Assembly: GCA_030428695.1 (NCBI GenBank) | Contig: JAUIEM010000209.1 | Span: 1 to 17,082, forward strand | Direction of reading: 5' to 3' | Source: a bacterium | GTDB taxonomy: Bacteria > Planctomycetota > J058 > JAJDCP01 | DNA length: 17,082 nucleotides | Shown here: positions 1-7,900 of the stretch, one piece after another | Position numbering within the stretch: position 1 is the first letter of the stretch | Layout of the letters: each line of letters begins with the position of its first letter | The notes under the pieces: model-generated | Databases searched by the model: none | The model's input: the letters and a program-made list of their open reading frames with translations, nothing else | What the model was told of the DNA's origin: nothing | Program-made: the position numbers and the translations under genes

Positions 1-25
1 CGACAAGTCGCGCCCCCTCACTCCC
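1..25. repeat. 25-bp direct repeat, copy 1
   Basis: Bases 1-25 are identical to bases 145-169. In the second copy this sequence is the right arm of a long palindrome (128-171). The first copy is therefore probably the right arm of a similar palindrome whose left arm lies outside the window. It is non-coding. Confidence 0.85.
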
Positions 26-30
26 AAGTG

Positions 31-61
31 AAGAATCCCGCGGCAGAGCCGCGGCATTCTT
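31..61. terminator. Hairpin downstream of kinase 1, possible terminator
   Basis: Bases 31-44 pair with 48-61: AAGAAT with ATTCTT on the outside, one C-C mismatch, then CCGCGGC with GCCGCGG, and an AGA loop. On the minus strand the stem follows the kinase 1 stop codon by about 100 bases and ends in ATTCTT. No long U tract follows, so it is either a weak intrinsic terminator or a member of a palindromic repeat family. Confidence 0.5.
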
Positions 62-86
62 CAGGAGGCGCCACGCCTGCCTCGCC

Positions 87-111
87 CACGTCGCGGCTTC
101 GCCGCACCGTG
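87..111. repeat. Small hairpin in the palindrome cluster
   Basis: Bases 87-90 (CACG) pair with 108-111 (CGTG). After a 2x2 internal loop, GCGGC (93-97) pairs with GCCGC (101-105) around a TTC loop. It is one of three consecutive hairpins between 31 and 171. Its function is unknown. Confidence 0.4.
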
Positions 112-127
112 GACGCGGCGCGGCGCC

Positions 128-171
128 GGGGGAGTGAGGGAGCGCGACAAGTCGCGCCCCCTCACTCCCCC
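128..171. repeat. Long near-perfect palindrome over the kinase 1 stop codon
   Basis: Bases 128-140 pair with 159-171 without a mismatch. One A-C mismatch follows (141/158), then GCGCGAC (142-148) pairs with GTCGCGC (151-157). The palindrome contains the TGA stop of kinase 1 (162-164 on the complementary strand) and the second copy of the 25-bp direct repeat (145-169). A hairpin this strong at the end of a gene may stop transcription or protect the mRNA 3' end. Its repetition suggests a mobile intergenic palindrome family. Confidence 0.7.
145..169. repeat. 25-bp direct repeat, copy 2
   Basis: Identical to bases 1-25. It forms the right side of the 128-171 palindrome and overlaps the last codons of kinase 1, so the repeat contributes to the C-terminus of that protein. 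Confidence 0.85.
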
Positions 172-3100
172 TGCAACCGCCGCAGCTCCGCCGCCAGCCA
201 GGCGATCTCCGCGTCCGCCTGCGCCCCGGAGCCGGCGAGCGGAGCGTGGTTCGCCTGCGCTTCCCGCAGCGCCGCGAGCGCCTCGTCGGGAGCGCCGCGC
301 GCCTCCGCGTTGCCGGCCAGCCCGACCAGGGCGTAGCTGAGGTCGCGCCGCGCGCCGGCGTCCTCGGGGCGCTCCTCGGCGGACGCGCGGGACAGCTCGA
401 CGGCCTCGGTGTAGCACGCCCGCGCCGCTTCCGGCGACTCTGCCTCTGCGCGCGCGTCGCCGAGGCGCACGAGGGCGAGCGAGAGGCCGCGCCGGGAGAT
501 CCCGCCGGAAGCCGTCTCGCGCTCGAGCTCGACCGCCTCCGCCAGGGTGGGGACCGCCTCCTCCGCCCGCCCTGTCTGCAGCTGGAAGTCGCCGTACAGG
601 CTGAGGCCGCGGGCCAGGCTGCGGGTCCAGCGCGGCTGGTGGGCGAGCTCGTCGCGCAGCTCCCGGTGGAGCATCAGCGACAGGCGGAAGGCCATGTCTG
701 CGCCTTCGTTGACGCCGAGCCTGCCGCGCATCATCGCGAGGTCGCGCAGGGCCTCGGCGAGGTCGTCGCGGGCACGTGCGCTGCCGTCGCCGAGGCCGTG
801 GAAGCGTTCGCACACCTCTTCGAGCAGCGGCAGGGCCTGCGGTGGGGGCAGCCAGCGGGCGTGCTCGCGCAGCGCCAGCGTGAGGCTGCGCTCGGCGTCG
901 GGGACCCCGTCTTCGACGAGCCCGCGCCACAGGGTCAGCGACTCGACGCGCAAGCGGGCGGCGCGCGCGCGATCTCCGAGGCGCTCGAGGGACCAGGCGA
1001 GGTTGCCGAGGGCGACCGCCAGGCCCTCCCGGGTCGAGGCGTCCGCGCTGTCCTCTGCGTGACGCTCGCGGCGCAGGGCGACGCTTTCTTCCGCCAGGTC
1101 CCGCCCGGCTTCGAGGTCGCCGCGCCGGGATGCGAGCTCGACGAGGCGCTCGAGGGCGGTCGCGAGGTTCTCGCGCTCGGACGGGGTCGGAGGCGTCGAC
1201 GTGACCGCGCGGCGCAGGGCCAGCGCCTCGAGGTAGGTCGCCTCGGCGGCGCTCTCCTCGCCGCGCAACAGCTGCGCGTCCCCGAGCCAGCCGAGGGCGA
1301 GCATCAGGTCGCGGCGCGCCTGCACCGAGGCGGTGTCGGCCCGGATCAGCTGCTCGCGCAGGACGATGCTCTCCGTGAAGCGCTCGACCGCGGCGTCGCG
1401 GTCTTCCAGGGCCATCGCCGCCCGTCCCCACCAGCTCAGGCCGACGGCGAGGTCCCGGCGCAGGACGGCGCTGTCCTGGTTCTTGTCGAGCAGCTTCGCG
1501 CGCAGGGCGACGACCTCCGCCAGCAGAGCGTCTGCGGCGCCCGCGTCCCCAGCGTCGAGGTCGTGCTTGGCGAGCCTCCCGAGGGCGATGCCGAGGTCGC
1601 GCAGGCCGGTCTCCGCCTCGGGATCGTCGGCGTGCAGCTCGCGGCTGAGCGAGAGCGCCTCGCCCCACGTCTTCTGCGCCTCCAGGCGGCGGCCCAGGGC
1701 TAGAAGGACCTGACCGAGGGCGTTCAGGCCGACCATCAGCTCGCGGCGCAGCTCGCGGCTCTCGGGCGCCGCGGCCAGGCGCTCGCGGCGCAGGCGCAGG
1801 CTGGTCAGCAGATGGCGCAGGGCCTCGTCATCCCGGCCGGTCTCGAGGCAGATCGTGCCGAGCAGCTCGAGCGCCTCGGCCTGGTCGCCCCGCAGCCGGT
1901 GGTCGGTGCCGGCGTGCAGCAGCCGGGCGTAGGTCTCGACGCAGGGCGCGAGCAGCGCCGCCGCCTGCTCTCTCTCGCCGCGATCGTAGAGCGCCCGCGC
2001 GTAGACCTGCCGGACCTTGGCCAGCGCCGCGCCGTACACCCCGTCCCGGCCCTGCAGCCCGGCGCGCAGCGCGATCGCCTCTTCGTAGCAGGGGCGGGCG
2101 CGCGCCCAGTCCCCCCGGTCGTCGACCAGCCCGGCGAGCTGGACCAGCGCCCAGGACAGGTCGAGAACGCTGTCTGCATCGTCCGCGTCGAAGCGGGCAC
2201 GCGCCTCCGCGAGGGCCTCCTCGTACAGCGCGAGGGCGGCGTCGGCGCGTCCGACGTGGCGCTCCATCAGGGCCTGATGGGTCAGGGCCGCGACCAGCTC
2301 GCCGCGCATGCCGGCGTCGTCGGGAGCCGCGGCGAGCAGCGCGCGGTAGAGCCCGATCGCCTCCTGGTTGAGCGGCGAGGCGGAGGCGACGCTGCCCTCG
2401 ACGTCGAAGCGCAGCCGCGCGATCCGGCGCAGGGCGCGGGCGCTGCCGAGGGAGGCGCGGTCCTCGGCGGTGTTGACCGCGCGCAGGGCCTCCCAGTTGT
2501 CCAGGGCGACCCCGAGCAGCTCGCGGGCGGCCTTGCGTCCCCGCGCATCGCCGAGCGGCAGCAGGGTCCGGGAGACCTGCTCTTCGAGGGCGTCGAGGGT
2601 GCGCTCGGCGATCGCCCCGCGGCGGTCGGCGTAGTGTTTCTCCTCGCGGATCCACCACAGGCTGACGCTCAACCACAGAAGCAGCGCGAGCACGCTCGCG
2701 GCCAGCCCCCACTGCAGGCGGCGCCGCAGCCGGGTCTCCCGGCGCCGGGCGGACCGGGCCCGGGCGATGGCGGCGGCGAGGGCCCGGGGGGCATGGCTGT
2801 CGCCCAAGCGCGCGCTCTGCGCTTCCGCCAGGCCGAGGTCGCCGCGCCGCAGGGCCTCTTCGGCGTAGGCGAGGCGGGCGCGCTCCTCGCCGGCCCGCGC
2901 CCCCTCGTTTCCCGCCCACAGCCGGGTCGCCTGGCCGAACAGCGCGATCGCCTCGACGTAGGCCTCGTAGGGTCCGGCGTCGTCGCCGCCCGCCTCGAGC
3001 AGGGCCTCGGCGCGGGCGCTGACGGCCAGGCTCTCGCGATGCTCGAGGTAGCTCGCGACCTCGCGGCGCAGGGCGGAGACGGTCTGGAAGCGGACCTCCG

Positions 3101-3995
3101 GGGTCGCCGCCAGGGCGCGCGAGCAGATCTTCCGCAGCAGCGTCGGGGCATCGAGCGGAAGCGGGTCGACGCGTCCCTTGGAGGCCGCGGCGATGACCTC
3201 CCAGACGGTCACCCCGAGGTGCGGCGGACGGCCCGTCAACAGGCGGTACAGGATCCCCCCGAGCAGGTAGATGTCCGTCCACGGCCCGATCTCGCCGCCG
3301 TCTCCGTTGGCGAGCTCCGGCGCCATGTAGCGCGGGGTCCCGCAGGGCCCGGCCAGCTCGCTGACGTGGCGCAGGCCCCCGTCGACGCGCGGTCCGACCT
3401 CCATCGCCAGGCCCCAGTCGAGCACCCACACCTCGCCGAACTGCCCGATCAGCACGTTCTCGGGCTTGAGGTCGTTGTGGACGATGCCCCGGGCGTGAGC
3501 GAAGGCGACCGCATGGCAGACCTGCAGGAAGATCGGCAGGTGGAAGCCGAGCTCGGCGGGCCCGGCGGTCTCCGCCAGCAGGCTCGCCCAGGTGCGGCCC
3601 TCGACGAGCTTCATCGCCATGCTCAGCACGCCGTCCTCGACCCCGAGGGTGTGCACCGGCACGATGTTCGGATGCGACAGCCGCCCGTTCAGCCGGGCCT
3701 CGGCGATGAAGCTCGCGCGCCGGCGCGGGTCGCCGTCGATCTTGAGCTGCTTGAGCGCGACGTCCCGGGCCAGGCTGCGCTGGTGGGCGCGGTAGACGAC
3801 GCCGACGCCGCCGCTGCCGAGCTCCTCGCCGACCGCGAAGCCTTCCAGTCCGGGCGCTTCCCAGGACCCGGGCAGGGGCACGGTCGCCTCGTCGCGCAGG
3901 TTCGAGGGGCGGTAGGTCGCGGTCGACAGCGCGAGGTCGGAGGCGTCCACCGGCAGGGTCTGCGACCAGCGTCGGCGCAGCTCGGACAGGTCCAT
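162..3995 (-). CDS. Ser/Thr protein kinase with TPR repeats (kinase 1)
   Basis: A 1277-residue membrane-anchored Hanks-type kinase. The kinase domain spans about residues 53-320: Gly loop GSGGVG (60-65), ATP lysine K82 in VALK, catalytic loop HNDLKPEN (173-180), metal motif DWG (193-195) and GTPRYMAPE (219-227). The Arg of HRD is Asn, so this is a non-RD kinase. One transmembrane helix lies at about 429-448, preceded by an Arg-rich stretch. About 800 residues of TPR-like repeats of roughly 49 residues follow, presumably a protein-binding sensor domain. ATG at 3995 is preferred to the adjacent GTG at 3998, because AGGGAG at 4001-4006 lies 5 bases before the ATG and the resulting MDL...RW start resembles kinase 2. 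It is the last gene of a leftward unit, 49 bases after the CYTH gene. The substrate is unknown. Confidence 0.93.
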   Translation of the reverse strand: MDLSELRRRWSQTLPVDASDLALSTATYRPSNLRDEATVPLPGSWEAPGLEGFAVGEELGSGGVGVVYRAHQRSLARDVALKQLKIDGDPRRRASFIAEARLNGRLSHPNIVPVHTLGVEDGVLSMAMKLVEGRTWASLLAETAGPAELGFHLPIFLQVCHAVAFAHARGIVHNDLKPENVLIGQFGEVWVLDWGLAMEVGPRVDGGLRHVSELAGPCGTPRYMAPELANGDGGEIGPWTDIYLLGGILYRLLTGRPPHLGVTVWEVIAAASKGRVDPLPLDAPTLLRKICSRALAATPEVRFQTVSALRREVASYLEHRESLAVSARAEALLEAGGDDAGPYEAYVEAIALFGQATRLWAGNEGARAGEERARLAYAEEALRRGDLGLAEAQSARLGDSHAPRALAAAIARARSARRRETRLRRRLQWGLAASVLALLLWLSVSLWWIREEKHYADRRGAIAERTLDALEEQVSRTLLPLGDARGRKAARELLGVALDNWEALRAVNTAEDRASLGSARALRRIARLRFDVEGSVASASPLNQEAIGLYRALLAAAPDDAGMRGELVAALTHQALMERHVGRADAALALYEEALAEARARFDADDADSVLDLSWALVQLAGLVDDRGDWARARPCYEEAIALRAGLQGRDGVYGAALAKVRQVYARALYDRGEREQAAALLAPCVETYARLLHAGTDHRLRGDQAEALELLGTICLETGRDDEALRHLLTSLRLRRERLAAAPESRELRRELMVGLNALGQVLLALGRRLEAQKTWGEALSLSRELHADDPEAETGLRDLGIALGRLAKHDLDAGDAGAADALLAEVVALRAKLLDKNQDSAVLRRDLAVGLSWWGRAAMALEDRDAAVERFTESIVLREQLIRADTASVQARRDLMLALGWLGDAQLLRGEESAAEATYLEALALRRAVTSTPPTPSERENLATALERLVELASRRGDLEAGRDLAEESVALRRERHAEDSADASTREGLAVALGNLAWSLERLGDRARAARLRVESLTLWRGLVEDGVPDAERSLTLALREHARWLPPPQALPLLEEVCERFHGLGDGSARARDDLAEALRDLAMMRGRLGVNEGADMAFRLSLMLHRELRDELAHQPRWTRSLARGLSLYGDFQLQTGRAEEAVPTLAEAVELERETASGGISRRGLSLALVRLGDARAEAESPEAARACYTEAVELSRASAEERPEDAGARRDLSYALVGLAGNAEARGAPDEALAALREAQANHAPLAGSGAQADAEIAWLAAELRRLQGE

Positions 3996-4044
3996 CACGG
4001 CTCCCTGGCGCCCGGTCCGCGACCGTCGACCGCCCGCGGCAGCA

Positions 4045-4515
4045 TCACCAGGTCGTGTACGGGCGCTCGGCGAGGTTGGAGTTGAAGTAGCGCGGGTCGT
4101 CGGAGACCTCTTCCCGCGCCCAGTCGGGCATCGTCAGCGGCGCGTCGGCGGCCTCGAGCTCGACCTCGGCGAGCACCAGCCCCGCGTTCGCCCCCTCGAA
4201 GACGTCGATCTCCCAGGTGCGGCCGGCGACCTCTTCGGTGTAGCGGACCTTGCGGATCGGAGGGTTCGCGCACAGCTCGAGCAGCGGCGCGACGTCGTCG
4301 ACCGGCAGGGCGTACTCGAACTCCTGGCGCACGATGCCGGTCGTGCTGCTCTTGATCGTCAGCATCGCCTCGTCGCCCGCCCGGCGCACCCGCACGACGC
4401 AGCGCTCGACGCTGGCGAGGTAGCCCTGTTCGAGGCGGGTGCCCGCGCCCTGGGGCTGCCAGTCGGGGGCGACGAGGAACTTGCGCTCGATCTCGAGGTT
4501 CCCTGGCGCGCTCAT
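4045..4515 (-). CDS. CYTH-domain protein, inorganic triphosphatase-like
   Basis: 156 residues, the usual length of a single-domain CYTH (triphosphate tunnel metalloenzyme) protein. The N-terminus carries the signature EIERKFLV, with the ExExK residues E8, E10 and K12. Further family marks are RVRR and LTIK basic strands that line the tunnel, FEYALP, KVRY, WEIDVF and AEVELE near the C-terminus. Bacterial relatives hydrolyse tripolyphosphate with Mg or Mn; other members are class IV adenylate cyclases or thiamine triphosphatases. Small bacterial proteins starting EIERKFLV are mostly tripolyphosphatases, so that activity is the likeliest. The start ATG overlaps the stop of the upstream selenoprotein gene (ATGA), and GGAG at 4523-4526 lies 7 bases before it. 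This indicates translational coupling. No CHAD domain is attached. Confidence 0.9.
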   Translation of the reverse strand: MSAPGNLEIERKFLVAPDWQPQGAGTRLEQGYLASVERCVVRVRRAGDEAMLTIKSSTTGIVRQEFEYALPVDDVAPLLELCANPPIRKVRYTEEVAGRTWEIDVFEGANAGLVLAEVELEAADAPLTMPDWAREEVSDDPRYFNSNLAERPYTTW

Positions 4516-4868
4516 CCGCCGACTCCGAACAGCTCGCTGTAGCCGTCGGCCGAGAAGCCGACGAAGTACGTGTCGCCGACCTTGATCGTCGGTGCCCGCA
4601 GGTTGCCGGAGCGGCCCATCACCAGTTGCAGCATCGCATCCTTGTCCTTGCCCTTCTTCGGAAAGTCGACCAGCTTCTTGCGGTTGGCGACCCGCACCGC
4701 GGCCTTGCCGAGCAGCTTCCAGGCCTCGTCGGCGTCGATCTTGTGCTTCCGGGCGTCGATGCGCTCGGACTTCGTGGGCTGCTCGATCTCGTGTTGCGCA
4801 AGAAACTCCTGCGCGCGTTTGCAGCTCGTTCAGCTGTTGCGATGGTAGTACCAGGTGATCCCGGGCAT
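4512..4868 (-). CDS. ArsC/Spx-like thioredoxin-fold selenoprotein (in-frame TGA = Sec13)
   Basis: Read through one TGA (complement of 4830-4832), this is a 118-residue protein, normal for the ArsC/Spx-like thioredoxin-fold family. Residues 5-20 read TWYYHRNS-U-TSCKRA: a first beta strand, then a redox site in which the first Cys of CxxC is the TGA codon and Cys16 is intact. A GNLRAPTIKVGDTYFVGF segment carries the expected Arg and cis-Pro of the fold. The start is secure: AAGGAG at 4875-4880 lies 6 bases before ATG 4868, and a TATACT -10-like box lies further upstream. A SECIS-like hairpin follows the TGA. Without recoding only a 61-residue C-terminal piece would be called. The likely role is a selenol/thiol oxidoreductase. 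An arsenate reductase role is possible but not shown. It is the first gene of the leftward unit. Confidence 0.85.
4796..4814 (-). promoter_or_regulatory. Bacterial SECIS-like hairpin of the ArsC-like selenoprotein
   Basis: On the minus strand the sequence GCGCAGGAGTTTCTTGCGC folds into an 8-bp stem (one G-U pair) with the apical loop GUU. There are 23 bases between the TGA and the loop. Bacterial SECIS elements sit inside the coding region just after UGA, with a small loop carrying a G near its start, at about 16-37 bases. The hairpin should bind SelB and direct Sec insertion at 4830-4832. Confidence 0.65.
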
Positions 4869-4903
4869 CGTCGGCTCCTTGCTGATGTTGCGTTGCGCGC
4901 CCC

Positions 4904-4909
4904 AGTATA
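4904..4909 (-). promoter_or_regulatory. Candidate -10 box for the leftward selenoprotein-CYTH-kinase unit
   Basis: TATACT on the minus strand is one of few AT-rich words in this region. Transcription starting about 7 bases downstream would give a leader of roughly 30 bases that includes the AAGGAG ribosome site. I see no convincing -35 box. Confidence 0.4.
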
Positions 4910-4911
4910 GT

Positions 4912-4933
4912 CTTCCCCCCGCGGACGGGGAAG
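4912..4933. promoter_or_regulatory. Inverted repeat between divergent promoters, possible operator
   Basis: CTTCCCC (4912-4918) is the exact inverse of GGGGAAG (4927-4933), separated by 8 bases containing CCGCGG. It lies between the leftward -10-like box and the rightward candidate -35, so a dimeric regulator bound there could control both units. This is inferred from position only; G/C runs make chance occurrence plausible. Confidence 0.3.
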
Positions 4934-4937
4934 GGGC

Positions 4938-4966
4938 TTGGAGGAACGGGGACGGGCCTCTATGCT
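4938..4966 (+). promoter_or_regulatory. Weak candidate promoter for kinase 2
   Basis: TTGGAG (4938-4943) and TATGCT (4961-4966) are separated by 17 bases. The predicted start would leave only about a 10-base leader before ATG 4983, overlapping the ribosome site, so this assignment is doubtful. Confidence 0.25.
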
Positions 4967-4982
4967 ACGTTCGGGAGACTCC

Positions 4983-7900
4983 ATGGACCTCGTCAAGCGC
5001 TGGGAAGAGACGATCGGGAGCGAGGCCGACGCCGCCAGGCTCCCCTGCGAGGCGACCTACCGGCCCTCCGCCTGGGAGAGCGCAGCCTTCGCGACCGCCT
5101 CCGAGCACGGCGACACCCGCACCTTGCAGGGCGGGGCCTTCCTGCCCGACGCGAGCGGCGGCCCGCGCTTCGAGCTCGGCGAGGAGATCGGCCGCGGCGG
5201 CATGGGGGTCGTGCACCGCGCCCTCCAGACCAGCCTGCAGCGCGATGTCGCGCTGAAGATGGCGCGGCTGCTGCCCGCCGGCTCGAGCATGGAGCGTATG
5301 TCGCGGCAGCGCGTCGGCTTCCTCGCCGAGGCCTACGCGATGGGCAGCCTCGAGCATCCGAACATCGTCCCGATCCACGACCTCGGCAGCGACGGCGACG
5401 GCCACGTCTTCCTCGCGATGAAGCTGGTCGGCGGCGAGGCCTGGAAGGAGACGCTGATCGCGAAGCCGAGCGAGCTCGAGCTGCACCTCGGCATCCTGAT
5501 CCAGGTCTGCAACGCGGTCGCCTTCGCCCACAGCCGGGGCATCGTCCACAACGACATCAAACCCTCGAACGTGATGCTCGGCACCTTCGGCGAGGTGCTG
5601 CTGATGGACTGGGGCCTCGCGGTGTCCTTCCACGAGCGCCAGGTCGGCCCCTTCCACCGCGACCGCTCCTGCATCGTCGCCCCCTGCGGTACGCCCGCCT
5701 ACAGCCCCCCCGAGCTCGCCCGCGGCGAGGGGGAGAAGGTCGGCCCGGCGACCGATGTCTACCTGCTCGGGGCGACCCTGTACGAGATCCTCGCCGGGGT
5801 GCCGCCGCACCGCCACGCCGACTTCTTCGACGCCGTGCGCTCCGCCGCGCGCGGCACCCCTCCGCCCCTGCCCGCTTCGGCCCCCGGGGAGCTGCGCGCG
5901 CTGGTGCGGCGCGCGATGGCTCCCGAGCCGGAGCGGCGCTGCGCGACGGCCCGGGTGTTCCAGGCCGCCCTGCAGGACTTCCTGCGCCACCGCCAGAGCC
6001 TGCGCATCGCCGACGACGCCCGGGAGCGGCTCGCCCGCTGCCGCACCCGGGCGCGGCCTGGCCTCGCCGAGGAGGAGCGCAACCGGCTGTACGAGGACTT
6101 CGCGACCAGCGTCGCCGGCTTCGCCCAGGCCCGCCGGCTGTGGCCGCGCAACCCCGGGGCCCGGGTCGGCGAGCGCGCGGCCCGCCTGGCCTACGCCGAG
6201 GCCGCCCTGCAGCTCGGCGACCTCGGGCTGAGCGCGAGCCAGCTCGCCCAGGCGGAGGAGATTCCGGAGGAAGCGGAGGAAGCGGGGGAAGCGGGGGAAG
6301 CGGAGCCGGTCGAGGATCCTCCGGAAGCGGCCCGCCTGCGCGCCCGCCTCGGCGCCGAGCGCACGCGGCGGAGCGCCGCACGCCGGGCGGCCCGGCGCAC
6401 CCGGGTGGCGCTGGCCGGGGCGCTCGCGACGCTCGTGCTCGGGTTGACCCTCGGGCTGCTCTCGATCCGGGCCGAGGCCGCGCGCACCCAGCGTGCCCGG
6501 GACGTCGCGATGGACGCGCTGGAGAAGCTGACCTTCGAGGCCCAGGAGAGCCTGCAGCGCGAGGCCGGCACGCGCTCGGCCAACCGCGCGGCCCAGCGCC
6601 TGCTGCGCACCGCCCTCGAGGGCTGGCAGCAACTGCGCGAGGCGGCGGTGTCCGAGCAGGACATCTCGCTGTCGAGCGGGATCGCGCGTCTGCAGACCGG
6701 GCGCCTGGCGCTCAGCGTCGACGGCGACCTCGCGACCGCCGAGCGCGAGGTCGGCGCCGCGGTCACGATCTTCACCGCCCTGGTCGGCGACTTCCCCGGC
6801 GACCGGCGCTACCGCCACAACCTCGCCTACGCCCTGCGCTCCCACGGCCACGTGCTCGCGGCGGCGGGCCGCAAGGCCGCCGCGATCGCCCGCTTCGACG
6901 AGGCCCTGGTGCTGCACCGCGCCCTCGTCGCCGAGGAGACCACGGCCCAGAGCCTGCGCGGCCTGTCCGCAACCCTCGACGCTCTCGGACGCGTCGCGTT
7001 GGCCGAGGGCGAGGCCGAGCGCGCGCGGGCCTGCTACGAAGAGGCGCTCGCCATCGACCGCACGCTCTTGACCGAGGGGGATCCGCGGGAGGCGCGCCAC
7101 AACCTGCAGCTCGGCCTGAGCCGGCTCGGCGACCTGTACCGCGCCGCCGGGGAGCGCGAGCGGGCGCGGGCCTGCTACACCGAGAGCCACGGCCTCGCCC
7201 GGGCCCTGTTCGACGAGGCTCCCCACGACGCCTCGGCCCGCGCCGACCTGCTCTACGTCACCCAGGCCCTGGCCGGGCTCGCCCGCGACGAAGGGCGCAT
7301 CGCCGCCGCCGAGCAGCGCGGCCGCGAGGCCCTGCGCCTGGCGCGGGAGCTGTACGAGCGCGATCCGCTGAGCTTCCGGGCCGGCGCGGACCTGTGCGAC
7401 GCGCTCTCACGGCTCGGCGGCCTGGTGCGCGACGAGGGCAGGTTGGAGGAAGCCGCCGAGCTGTTCGGCGAGGGGCTCGCGCGGGCCCGCGCCCTGTACG
7501 AACGCAGCCCCGCGCTCGAGGAGGCGGGGGAGGGCTACGCCCGCGCCCTGCGCGACCGGGCCGGACTGCACGACCTCGCGCGGGAGCTCGACCAGGCCGC
7601 CGCGCTGTGGGACGAGATCATCGCGCTCGCCCGGCAGCGCGTCGCGGTCGCGCCGAGCTTCCGGGTCCGGCGGCGGCTGTTGAACGGCCTGAGCGAGCGG
7701 GGAACGCTCGCCCTGAGCGGGGGCGCGCTGCCGCGCGCGGAGGCGCTGTTCGACGAGGCCCTGCAGCTCGCCCGCGCGCTCGTCGCCACCGACAGCGCCG
7801 GCATCGAGACCGCGCTCGACCTGTGCACCCTGCTGGTCGAGAGCGCGCGGGTCGCCCAGCGCCAGGGACGTCTCGCCGAGGCCCGCTCGATGCTCGAGGA

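Noticed and set aside
4512..4697. A 61-residue gene starting at GTG-like codons inside the ArsC-like gene
   Set aside because: It is only the C-terminal half after the recoded TGA. It has no good ribosome site, and the upstream half has a strong one.
4938..4982. TTG 4938 as the start of kinase 2
   Set aside because: ATG 4983 has GGGAG five bases upstream and gives the same MDL...RW start as kinase 1.
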